Source of the DNA: Auanema rhodensis
Taxonomy: Eukaryota > Nematoda > Chromadorea > Rhabditida > Rhabditidae
Assembly: GCA_964057225.1 (NCBI GenBank)
Contig: OZ059894.1
Location: forward strand, 18,382,476-18,446,475
Length of the DNA stretch: 64,000 nt
Direction: 5' to 3'
Both the position numbers and the translations under genes were made by a program. The notes beneath the pieces are model-generated. The model worked only from the letters and a program-made list of their open reading frames with translations, was not told the origin of the DNA and made no database searches. The stretch's first letter is position 1; every line of letters begins with the position of its first letter. Below, piece by piece: positions 12,058 through 21,659 of this stretch.

Positions 12058-13743
12058 TCCAAAAACATTTTGACAAAAATTTTTTCGAAAAATTTCAAAA
12101 TAATTTAGCAAAAAGTAGATGTTTTTAGTTTCCTTTTTTCAAGGCAAAGACGATGGACAATGTTATTCAACGAAAAAATTAATTCTTCAGGGTGAAAATC
12201 GAGGATATAAGTGTGAACTTATATCAGTTGATATCTCGGTGCATTTTTAAGCTAGCGCAAATCTGATAACACAGATCGACGCAGCTTAAAAATCCGCATC
12301 GAATGCACTATACTACATTGAGAAACGCTTAATACAAAAATTAGTTATGATCGTTTGAAACATGATGCATTGCTTCAACATTGTTTCCAAAAACATTTTG
12401 ACAAAAATTTTTTCGAAAAATTTCAAAATAATTTAGCAAAAAGTAGATGTTTTTAGATTCCTTTTTTTAAGGCAAAGACGATGGACAATGTTATTCAACA
12501 AAAAAATTAATTCTTCAGGGTGAAAATCGAGGATATAAGTGTGAACTTATATCAGTTGATATCTCGGTGCATTTTTAAGCTAGCGCAAATCTGATAACAC
12601 AGATCAACGCAGCTTAAAAATCCGCATCGAATGCACTATACTACATTGAGAAACGCTCAAAACAAAAATTAGTTATGATCGTTTGAAAAATGATGCATTA
12701 GTGTATGTTGAGTTTCCATGTACACTCAACATTGCTTCCAAAAACATTTTGACAAAAATTTTTTCGAAAAATTTCAAAATAATTTAGCAAAAAGTAGATG
12801 TTTTTAGTTTCCTTTTTTCAAGGCAAAGACGATGGACAATGTTATTCAACGAAAAAATTAATTCTTCAGGGTGAAAATCGAGGATATAAGTGTGAACTTA
12901 TATCAGTTGATATCTCGGTGCATTTTTAAGCTAGCGCAAATCTGATAACACAGATCGACGCAGCTTAAAAATCCGCATCGAATGCACTATACTACATTGA
13001 GAAACGCTTAATACAAAAATTAGTTATGATCGTTTGAAACATGATGCATTGCTTCAACATTGCTTCCAAAAACATTTTGACAAAAATTTTTTCGAAAAAT
13101 TTCAAAATAATTTAGCAAAAAGTAGATGTTTTTAGATTCCTTTTTTTAAGGCAAAGACGATGGACAATGTTATTCAACAAAAAAATTAATTCTTCAGGGT
13201 GAAAATCGAGGATATAAGTGTGAACTTATATCAGTTGATATCTCGGTGCATTTTTAAGCTAGCGCAAATCTGATAACACAGATCAACGCAGCTTAAAAAT
13301 CCGCATCGAATGCACTATACTACATTGAGAAACGCTCAAAACAAAAATTAGTTATGATCGTTTGAAAAATGATGCATTAGTGTATGTTGAGTTTCCATGT
13401 ACACTCAACATTGCTTCCAAAAACATTTTGACAAAAATTTTTTCGAAAAATTTCAAAATAATTTAGCAAAAAGTAGATGTTTTTAGTTTCCTTTTTTCAA
13501 GGCAAAGACGATGGACAATGTTATTCAACGAAAAAATTAATTCTTCAGGGTGAAAATCGAGGATATAAGTGTGAACTTATATCAGTTGATATCTCGGTGC
13601 ATTTTTAAGCTAGCGCAAATCTGATAACACAGATCGACGCAGCTTAAAAATCCGCATCGAATGCACTATACTACATTGAGAAACGCTTAATACAAAAATT
13701 AGTTATGATCGTTTGAAACATGATGCATTGCTTCAACATTGCT
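12058..13743. repeat. 679-bp dimer HOR, two and a half copies
   Basis: A 328-bp unit (ttagtttcc, gaaacatg) alternates with a 351-bp unit (ctttttttaagg, caacaaaa, gctcaaaac): 12058-12736, 12737-13415, then the 328-bp unit 13416-13743. The tag tttttagttt recurs at 679-bp intervals (12127, 12806, 13485). The first copy has attgtttcc instead of attgcttcc at 12386. Confidence 0.9.
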
Positions 13744-13834
13744 TCCAAAAACATTTTGACAAAAATTTTTTCGAAAAATTTCAAAATAATTTAGCAAAAA
13801 GTAGATGTTTTTGATGCATTGCTTCAACATTGCT
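13744..13834. repeat. 91-bp mini-unit 4
   Basis: First mini-unit of the 2333-bp HOR, flanked by 328-bp units on both sides. Confidence 0.95.
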
Positions 13835-14162
13835 TCCAAAAACATTTTGACAAAAATTTTTTCGAAAAATTTCAAAATAATTTAGCAAAAAGTAGATGTT
13901 TTTAGTTTCCTTTTTTCAAGGCAAAGACGATGGACAATGTTATTCAACAAAAAAATTAATTCTTCAGGGTGAAAATCGAGGATATAAGTGTGAACTTATA
14001 TCAGTTGATATCTCGGTGCATTTTTAAGCTAGCGCAAATCTGATAACACAGATCAACGCAGCTTAAAAATCCGCATCGAATGCACTATACTACATTGAGA
14101 AACGCTTAAAACAAAAATTAGTTATGATCGTTTGAAAAATGATGCATTGCTTCAACATTGCT

Positions 14163-14253
14163 TCCAAAAACATTTTGACAAAAATTTTTTCGAAAAATTT
14201 CAAAATAATTTAGCAAAAAGTAGATGTTTTTGATGCATTGCTTCAACATTGCT
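14163..14253. repeat. 91-bp mini-unit 5
   Basis: It lies 419 bp (91 + 328) after mini-unit 4, which makes the 328/91 pair itself a local repeat. Confidence 0.95.
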
Positions 14254-15306
14254 TCCAAAAACATTTTGACAAAAATTTTTTCGAAAAATTTCAAAATAAT
14301 TTAGCAAAAAGTAGATGTTTTTAGTTTCCTTTTTTCAAGGCAAAGACGATGGACAATGTTATTCAACGAAAAAATTAATTCTTCAGGGTGAAAATCGAGG
14401 ATATAAGTGTGAACTTATATCAGTTGATATCTCGGTGCATTTTTAAGCTAGCGCAAATCTGATAACACAGATCGACGCAGCTTAAAAATCCGCATCGAAT
14501 GCACTATACTACATTGAGAAACGCTTAATACAAAAATTAGTTATGATCGTTTGAAAAATGATGCATTAGTGTATGTTGAGTTTCCATGTACACTCAACAT
14601 TGCTTCCAAAAACATTTTGACAAAACTTTTTTCGAAAAATTTCAAAATAATTTATCAAAAAGTAGATGTTTTTAGATTCCTTTTTTCAAGGCAAAGACGA
14701 TGGACAATGTTATTCAACGAAAAAATTAATTCTTCAGGGTGAAAATCGAGGATATAAGTGTGAACTTATATCAGTTGATATCTCGGTGCATTTTTAAGCT
14801 AGCGCAAATCTGATAACACAGATCAACGCAGCTTAAAAATCCGCATCGAATGCACTATACTACATTGAGAAACGCTTAAAACAAAAATTAGTTATGATCG
14901 TTTGAAAAATGATGCATTAGTGTATGTTGAGTTTCCATGTACACTCAACATTGCTTCCAAAAACATTTTGACAAAAATTTTTTCGAAAAATTTCAAAATA
15001 ATTTAGCAAAAAGTAGATGTTTTTAGATTCCTTTTTTTAAGGCAAAGACGATGGACAATGTTATTCAACAAAAAAATTAATTCTTCAGGGTGAAAATCGA
15101 GGATATAAGTGTGAACTTATATCAGTTGATATCTCGGTGCATTTTTAAGCTAGCGCAAATCTGATAACACAGATCAACGCAGCTTAAAAATCCGCATCGA
15201 ATGCACTATACTACATTGAGAAACGCTCAAAACAAAAATTAGTTATGATCGTTTGAAAAATGATGCATTAGTGTATGTTGAGTTTCCATGTACACTCAAC
15301 ATTGCT

Positions 15307-15397
15307 TCCAAAAACATTTTGACAAAAATTTTTTCGAAAAATTTCAAAATAATTTAGCAAAAAGTAGATGTTTTTGATGCATTGCTTCAACATTGCT
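15307..15397. repeat. 91-bp mini-unit 6
   Basis: Unlike most mini-units it follows a full-length 351-bp unit (14956-15306), showing that mini-units can be recombined away from their usual 328-bp partner. Confidence 0.95.
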
Positions 15398-16076
15398 TCC
15401 AAAAACATTTTGACAAAAATTTTTTCGAAAAATTTCAAAATAATTTAGCAAAAAGTAGATGTTTTTAGATTCCTTTTTTCAAGGCAAAGACGATGGACAA
15501 TGTTATTCAACGAAAAAATTAATTCTTCAGGGTGAAAATCGAGGATATAAGTGTGAACTTATATCAGTTGATATCTCGGTGCATTTTTAAGCTAGCGCAA
15601 ATCTGATAACACAGATCGACGCAGCTTAAAAATCCGCATCGAATGCACTATACTACATTGAGAAACGCTTAATACAAAAATTAGTTATGATCGTTTGAAA
15701 AATGATGCATTAGTGTATGTTGAGTTTCCATGTACACTCAACATTGCTTCCAAAAACATTTTGACAAAAATTTTTTCGAAAAATTTCAAAATAATTTAGC
15801 AAAAAGTAGATGTTTTTAGTTTCCTTTTTTCAAGGCAAAGACGATGGACAATGTTATTCAACGAAAAAATTAATTCTTCAGGGTGAAAATCGAGGATATA
15901 AGTGTGAACTTATATCAGTTGATATCTCGGTGCATTTTTAAGCTAGCGCAAATCTGATAACACAGATCGACGCAGCTTAAAAATCCGCATCGAATGCACT
16001 ATACTACATTGAGAAACGCTTAATACAAAAATTAGTTATGATCGTTTGAAACATGATGCATTGCTTCAACATTGCT

Positions 16077-16167
16077 TCCAAAAACATTTTGACAAAAATT
16101 TTTTCGAAAAATTTCAAAATAATTTAGCAAAAAGTAGATGTTTTTGATGCATTGCTTCAACATTGCT
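16077..16167. repeat. 91-bp mini-unit 7
   Basis: Counterpart of mini-unit 4 in the second 2333-bp copy. Confidence 0.95.
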
Positions 16168-16495
16168 TCCAAAAACATTTTGACAAAAATTTTTTCGAAA
16201 AATTTCAAAATAATTTAGCAAAAAGTAGATGTTTTTAGTTTCCTTTTTTCAAGGCAAAGACGATGGACAATGTTATTCAACAAAAAAATTAATTCTTCAG
16301 GGTGAAAATCGAGGATATAAGTGTGAACTTATATCAGTTGATATCTCGGTGCATTTTTAAGCTAGCGCAAATCTGATAACACAGATCAACGCAGCTTAAA
16401 AATCCGCATCGAATGCACTATACTACATTGAGAAACGCTTAAAACAAAAATTAGTTATGATCGTTTGAAAAATGATGCATTGCTTCAACATTGCT

Positions 16496-16586
16496 TCCAA
16501 AAACATTTTGACAAAAATTTTTTCGAAAAATTTCAAAATAATTTAGCAAAAAGTAGATGTTTTTGATGCATTGCTTCAACATTGCT
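16496..16586. repeat. 91-bp mini-unit 8
   Basis: Counterpart of mini-unit 5 in the second 2333-bp copy. Confidence 0.95.
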
Positions 16587-17639
16587 TCCAAAAACATTTT
16601 GACAAAAATTTTTTCGAAAAATTTCAAAATAATTTAGCAAAAAGTAGATGTTTTTAGTTTCCTTTTTTCAAGGCAAAGACGATGGACAATGTTATTCAAC
16701 GAAAAAATTAATTCTTCAGGGTGAAAATCGAGGATATAAGTGTGAACTTATATCAGTTGATATCTCGGTGCATTTTTAAGCTAGCGCAAATCTGATAACA
16801 CAGATCGACGCAGCTTAAAAATCCGCATCGAATGCACTATACTACATTGAGAAACGCTTAATACAAAAATTAGTTATGATCGTTTGAAAAATGATGCATT
16901 AGTGTATGTTGAGTTTCCATGTACACTCAACATTGCTTCCAAAAACATTTTGACAAAACTTTTTTCGAAAAATTTCAAAATAATTTATCAAAAAGTAGAT
17001 GTTTTTAGATTCCTTTTTTCAAGGCAAAGACGATGGACAATGTTATTCAACGAAAAAATTAATTCTTCAGGGTGAAAATCGAGGATATAAGTGTGAACTT
17101 ATATCAGTTGATATCTCGGTGCATTTTTAAGCTAGCGCAAATCTGATAACACAGATCAACGCAGCTTAAAAATCCGCATCGAATGCACTATACTACATTG
17201 AGAAACGCTTAAAACAAAAATTAGTTATGATCGTTTGAAAAATGATGCATTAGTGTATGTTGAGTTTCCATGTACACTCAACATTGCTTCCAAAAACATT
17301 TTGACAAAAATTTTTTCGAAAAATTTCAAAATAATTTAGCAAAAAGTAGATGTTTTTAGATTCCTTTTTTTAAGGCAAAGACGATGGACAATGTTATTCA
17401 ACAAAAAAATTAATTCTTCAGGGTGAAAATCGAGGATATAAGTGTGAACTTATATCAGTTGATATCTCGGTGCATTTTTAAGCTAGCGCAAATCTGATAA
17501 CACAGATCAACGCAGCTTAAAAATCCGCATCGAATGCACTATACTACATTGAGAAACGCTCAAAACAAAAATTAGTTATGATCGTTTGAAAAATGATGCA
17601 TTAGTGTATGTTGAGTTTCCATGTACACTCAACATTGCT

Positions 17640-17730
17640 TCCAAAAACATTTTGACAAAAATTTTTTCGAAAAATTTCAAAATAATTTAGCAAAAAGTAG
17701 ATGTTTTTGATGCATTGCTTCAACATTGCT
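17640..17730. repeat. 91-bp mini-unit 9
   Basis: Counterpart of mini-unit 6, again after a full-length unit. It also opens the 1823-bp HOR. Confidence 0.95.
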
Positions 17731-19462
17731 TCCAAAAACATTTTGACAAAAATTTTTTCGAAAAATTTCAAAATAATTTAGCAAAAAGTAGATGTTTTTA
17801 GATTCCTTTTTTCAAGGCAAAGACGATGGACAATGTTATTCAACGAAAAAATTAATTCTTCAGGGTGAAAATCGAGGATATAAGTGTGAACTTATATCAG
17901 TTGATATCTCGGTGCATTTTTAAGCTAGCGCAAATCTGATAACACAGATCGACGCAGCTTAAAAATCCGCATCGAATGCACTATACTACATTGAGAAACG
18001 CTTAATACAAAAATTAGTTATGATCGTTTGAAAAATGATGCATTAGTGTATGTTGAGTTTCCATGTACACTCAACATTGCTTCCAAAAACATTTTGACAA
18101 AAATTTTTTCGAAAAATTTCAAAATAATTTAGCAAAAAGTAGATGTTTTTAGATTCCTTTTTTCAAGGCAAAGACGATGGACAATATTATTCAACGAAAA
18201 AATTAATTCTTCAGGGTGAAAATCGAGGATAGAAGTGTGAACTTATATCAGTTGATATCTCGGTGCATTTTTAAGCTAGCGCAAATCTGTTAACACAGAT
18301 CGACGCAGCTTAAAAATCCGCATCGAATGCACTATACTACATTGAGAAACGCTTAAAACAAAAATTAGTTATGATCGTTTGAAAAATGATGCATTAGTGT
18401 ATGTTGTGTTTCCATGTACACTCAACATTGCTTCCAAAAACATTTTGACAAAAATTTTTTCGAAAAATTTCAAAATAATTTAGCAAAAAGTAGATGTTTT
18501 TAGATTCCTTTTTTCAAGGCAAAGACGATGGACAATGTTATTCAACGAAAAAATTAATTCTTCAGGGTGAAAATCGAGGATATAAGTGTGAACTTATATC
18601 AGTTGATATCTCGGTGCATTTTTAAGCTAGCGCAAATCTGTTAACACAGATCAACGCAGCTTAAAAATCCGCATCGAATGCACTATACTACATTGAAAAA
18701 CGCTTAATACAAAAATTAGTTATGATCGTTTGAAAAATGATGCATTAGTGTATGTTGAGTTTCCATGTACACTCAACATTGCTTCCAAAAACATTTTGAC
18801 AAAACTTTTTTCGAAAAATTTCAAAATAATTTAGCAAAAAGTAGATGTTTTTAGATTCCTTTTTTCAAGGCAAAGACGATGGACAATGTTATTCAACGAA
18901 AAAATTAATTCTTCAGGGTGAAAATCGAGGATATAAGTGTGAACTTATATCAGTTGATATCTCGGTGCATTTTCAAGCTAGCGCAAATCTGATAACACAG
19001 ATCGACGCAGCTTAAAAATCCGCATCGAATGCACTATACTACATTGAGAAACGCTTAATACAAAAATTAGTTATGATCGTTTGAAAAATGATGCATTAGT
19101 GTATGTTGAGTTTCCATGTACACTCAACATTGCTTCCAAAAACATTTTGACAAAAATTTTTTCGAAAAATTTCAAAATAATTTAGCAAAAAGTAGATGTT
19201 TTTAGATTCCTTTTTTCAAGGCAAAGACGATGGACAATGTTATTCAACGAAAAAATTAATTCTTCAGGGTGAAAATCGAGGATATAAGTGTGAACTTATA
19301 TCAGTTGATATCTCGGTGCATTTTTAAGCTAGCGCAAATCTGATAACACAGATCGACGCAGCTTAAAAATCCGCATCGAATGCACTATACTACATTGAGA
19401 AACGCTTAATACAAAAATTAGTTATGATCGTTTGAAACATGATGCATTGCTTCAACATTGCT

Positions 19463-19553
19463 TCCAAAAACATTTTGACAAAAATTTTTTCGAAAAATTT
19501 CAAAATAATTTAGCAAAAAGTAGATGTTTTTGATGCATTGCTTCAACATTGCT
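19463..19553. repeat. 91-bp mini-unit 10
   Basis: Last mini-unit before a stretch of about 9.4 kb that has none. It is 1823 bp after mini-unit 9. Confidence 0.95.
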
Positions 19554-19556
19554 TCC

Positions 19557-19635
19557 AAAAACATTTTGACAAAAATTTTTTCGAAAAATTTCAAAATAAT
19601 TTAGCAAAAAGTAGATGTTTTTAGATTCCTTTTTT
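19557..19635. other. Phased A/T tracts, predicted curved DNA (unit positions 4-82)
   Basis: Runs of A, T or AnTn are centred near unit positions 12, 23, 34, 44, 55, 67 and 79, so successive tracts are about 10-12 bp apart, close to the helical repeat. Phased A-tracts are known to give intrinsic DNA curvature and affect nucleosome placement. This is the only module retained by the 91-bp mini-units (their positions 1-69). Curvature is predicted from spacing, not measured. Confidence 0.7.
19563..19597. other. Imperfect palindrome centred on TTCGAA (unit 10-44)
   Basis: The core tttttcgaaaaa (19577-19588) is a perfect 12-bp palindrome. Outside it, attttga on the left pairs with tcaaaat on the right, separated from the core by A/T runs that differ in length by a few bases. 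Some units change the centre to ttcaaaaaa (for example near 33191 and 34241), which abolishes the TTCGAA core. One possible role is a protein-binding dyad; none is shown. Confidence 0.75.
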
Positions 19636-19699
19636 CAAGGCAAAGACGATGGACAATGTTATTCAACGAAAAAATTAATTCTTCAGGGTGAAAATCGAG

Positions 19700-19721
19700 G
19701 ATATAAGTGTGAACTTATATC
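19700..19721. other. Perfect 9-bp dyad with 4-nt loop (unit 147-168)
   Basis: The left arm gatataagt and right arm acttatatc are exact reverse complements separated by gtga. An overlapping smaller dyad, atatc-agtt-gatat, begins in the right arm, so two cruciform or RNA hairpin forms would compete. Variants seen: gtga to gtaa in the loop (near 21114 and 33320), gataga in the left arm (near 6076, 7460, 18229 and 20052) and gatatatg (25321, 26374). The arm changes are not matched by changes in the other arm. Confidence 0.9.
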
Positions 19722-19738
19722 AGTTGATATCTCGGTGC

Positions 19739-19789
19739 ATTTTTAAGCTAGCGCAAATCTGATAACACAGATCGACGCAGCTTAAAAAT
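19739..19789. other. Long imperfect dyad, 51 bp, about 19 paired positions (unit 186-236)
   Basis: Outer arms atttttaagct (19739-19749) and agcttaaaaat (19779-19789) are exact 11-bp reverse complements. Inside, after a bulged a, gcg pairs with cgc; then comes a 3x3 internal loop (caa/cga), then atctg pairs with cagat around the loop ataaca. In the gttaac lineage the inner stem gains one pair (atctgt/acagat, loop taac). A weaker alternative pairing, gtgcatt with aatgcac, flanks it. This is the strongest secondary-structure signal in the monomer, but its function is unknown. Confidence 0.88.
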
Positions 19790-19872
19790 CCGCATCGAAT
19801 GCACTATACTACATTGAGAAACGCTTAATACAAAAATTAGTTATGATCGTTTGAAAAATGATGCATTAGTGT

Positions 19873-19900
19873 ATGTTGAGTTTCCATGTACACTCAACAT
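19873..19900. other. 8-bp dyad with 12-nt loop at the unit end (unit 320-347)
   Basis: atgttgag (19873-19880) and ctcaacat (19893-19900) are exact reverse complements around the loop tttccatgtaca. The 327-329-bp unit class lacks the left arm and loop. A frequent lineage carries gttgtg in the left arm, breaking one pair, with no compensating change on the right. Units 1 and 3 of the window carry aagttgag, which also breaks a pair. Confidence 0.88.
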
Positions 19901-20957
19901 TGCTTCCAAAAACATTTTGACAAAAATTTTTTCGAAAAATTTCAAAATAATTTAGCAAAAAGTAGATGTTTTTAGATTCCTTTTTTCAAGGCAAAGACGA
20001 TGGACAATATTATTCAACGAAAAAATTAATTCTTCAGGGTGAAAATCGAGGATAGAAGTGTGAACTTATATCAGTTGATATCTCGGTGCATTTTTAAGCT
20101 AGCGCAAATCTGTTAACACAGATCGACGCAGCTTAAAAATCCGCATCGAATGCACTATACTACATTGAGAAACGCTTAAACCAAAAATTAGTTATGATCG
20201 TTTGAAAAATGATGCATTAGTGTATGTTGTGTTTCCATGTACACTCAACATTGCTTCCAAAAACATTTTGACAAAAATTTTTTCGAAAAATTTCAAAATA
20301 ATTTAGCAAAAAGTAGATGTTTTTAGATTCCTTTTTTCAAGGCAAAGACGATGGACAATGTTATTCAACGAAAAAATTAATTCTTCAGGGTGAAAATCGA
20401 GGATATAAGTGTGAACTTATATCAGTTGATATCTCGGTGCATTTTTAAGCTAGCGCAAATCTGTTAACACAGATCAACGCAGCTTAAAAATCCGCATCGA
20501 ATGCACTATACTACATTGAAAAACGCTTAATACAAAAATTAGTTATGATCGTTTGAAAAATGATGCATTAGTGTATGTTGAGTTTCCATGTACACTCAAC
20601 ATTGCTTCCAAAAACATTTTGACAAAACTTTTTTCGAAAAATTTCAAAATAATTTAGCAAAAAGTAGATGTTTTTAGATTCCTTTTTACAAGGCAAAGAC
20701 GATGGACAATGTTATTCAACGAAAAAATTAATTCTTCAGGGTGAAAATCGAGGATATAAGTGTGAACTTATATCAGTTGATATCTCGGTGCATTTTCAAG
20801 CTAGCGCAAATCTGATAACACAGATCGACGCAGCTTAAAAATCCGCATCGAATGCACTATACTACATTGAGAAACGCTTAATACAAAAATTAGTTATGAT
20901 CGTTTGAAAAATGATGCATTAGTGTATGTTGAGTTTCCATGTACACTCAACATTGCT

Positions 20958-21659
20958 TCCAAAAACATTTTGACAAAAATTTTTTCGAAAAATTTCAAAA
21001 TAATTTAGCAAAAAGTAGATGTTTTTAGATTCCTTTTTTCAAGGCAAAGACGATGGACAATGTTATTCAACGAAAAAATTAATTCTTCAGGGTGAAAATC
21101 GAGGATATAAGTGTAAACTTATATCAGTTGATATCTCGGTGCATTTTTAAGCTAGCGCAAATCTGATAACACAGATCGACGCAGCTTAAAAATCCGCATC
21201 GCATGCACTATACTACATTGAGAAACGCTTAATACAAAAATTAGTTATGATCGTTTGAAAAATGATGCATTAGTGTATGTTGTGTTTCCATGTACACTCA
21301 ACATTGCTTCCAAAAACATTTTGACAAAAATTTTTTCAAAAAATTTCAAGATAATTTAGCAAAAAGTAGATGTTTTTAGATTCCTTTTTTCAAGGGAAAG
21401 ACGATGGACAATGTTATTCAACGAAAAAATTAATTCTTCAGGGTGAAAATCGAGGATATAAGTGTAAACTTATATCAGTTGATATCTCGGTGCATTTTTA
21501 AGCTAGCGCAAATCTGATAACACAGATCGACGCAGCTTAAAAATCCGCATCGCATGCACTATACTACATTGAGAAACGCTTAATACAAAAATTAGTTATG
21601 ATCGTTTGAAAAATGATGCATTAGTGTATGTTGTGTTTCCATGTACACTCAACATTGCT
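20958..21659. repeat. Adjacent units with gtgtaaac and catcgcatgc
   Basis: Units 20958 and 21309 share gtgtaaacttatatc and ccgcatcgcatgc. The second also has ttcaaaaaatttcaagataa and a unique caagggaaag. The same variant set reappears as the dominant type at 33-36 kb, linking the two regions. Confidence 0.85.

Larger units (their letters stand above)
13416..18081. repeat. 2333-bp HOR, two copies (13416-15748, 15749-18081)
   Basis: Unit lengths in each copy are 328, 91, 328, 91, 351, 351, 351, 91 and 351. All landmark positions repeat 2333 bp apart: mini-units at 13744/16077, 14163/16496 and 15307/17640, and the rare pair acaaaactttttt with atttatcaaaa near 14622/16955. The copies are close to identical by eye and are the longest regular HOR I can delimit here. 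Confidence 0.93.
7994..19553. repeat. Region 2: array rich in 328-bp and 91-bp units
   Basis: Ten of the 17 mini-units and eleven short (327/328-bp) units lie here. Further markers are ttagtttcc in place of ttagattcc, aaggaaaagacg, caacaaaaaaatt, ctttttttaagg and gctcaaaac. The changing unit length gives nested HORs of 770, 679, 2333 and 1823 bp. Confidence 0.9.
19554..19904. repeat. Consensus-like reference monomer (351 bp)
   Basis: This copy has the commonest base at essentially every diagnostic site and is used here to place internal parts. In unit coordinates: A-tract region 4-82; palindrome around TTCGAA 10-44; an AT-rich link with aattaatt near 119-126; GTGA-loop dyad 147-168; long dyad 186-236; the linker with actatactacattgag; atgatgcatta near 305-315; and dyad 320-347 ending just before the next unit. 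In the first unit of the window I count 12 CpG dinucleotides against about 9 expected from its C and G content, so CpG is not depleted. I saw no convincing internal duplication, so 351 bp looks like the real basic unit. Confidence 0.93.
17640..21285. repeat. 1823-bp HOR, two copies (17640-19462, about 19463-21285)
   Basis: Each copy starts with a 91-bp mini-unit followed by units marked, in order, by gacaatattattc plus gatagaag, gttgtgtttcc, gaaaaacgc, and acaaaactttttt plus cattttcaagct. The rare aatattat is at 18181 and 20004, exactly 1823 bp apart. The second copy ends with a full-length unit instead of the 328-bp unit, so its far edge is approximate. Confidence 0.88.

Noticed and set aside
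14551-14742. 63-codon open frame on the + strand, repeated at 16884-17075 and in a slightly different form at 29396-29587, 30517-30708 and 38183-38374
   Set aside because: It starts at TTG, not ATG, and is open only in units where a single base change removes the TAG stop (atttag to atttat or attaag). The other roughly 175 units have the stop. It lies wholly within the satellite and spans a unit border, so it is a chance opening.
19577-19597. CENP-B box (NTTCGNNNNANNCGGGN)
   Set aside because: ttcgaaaaattt fits the first part of the pattern, but the required CGGG is absent. No other site in the monomer is closer.
19739-19807. Terminal inverted repeats of a MITE or other transposon within the unit
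   Set aside because: The dyads are internal and nested, with no target-site duplication or unit-end inverted repeats. The unit never occurs alone in other sequence.
19554-19904. Self-cleaving hammerhead ribozyme or tRNA-like pol III promoter in the monomer
   Set aside because: ctgataacac superficially resembles a hammerhead core, but CTGATGA and the paired GAAA segment are missing. No convincing A box and B box pair was found.
19554-19904. Monomer as an ancient dimer of about 162-175 bp
   Set aside because: aaaaattaatt (about 117) and aaaaattagtt (about 279) start a short similarity, but it fades to about half identity within 30 bp. The rest of the two halves does not align.
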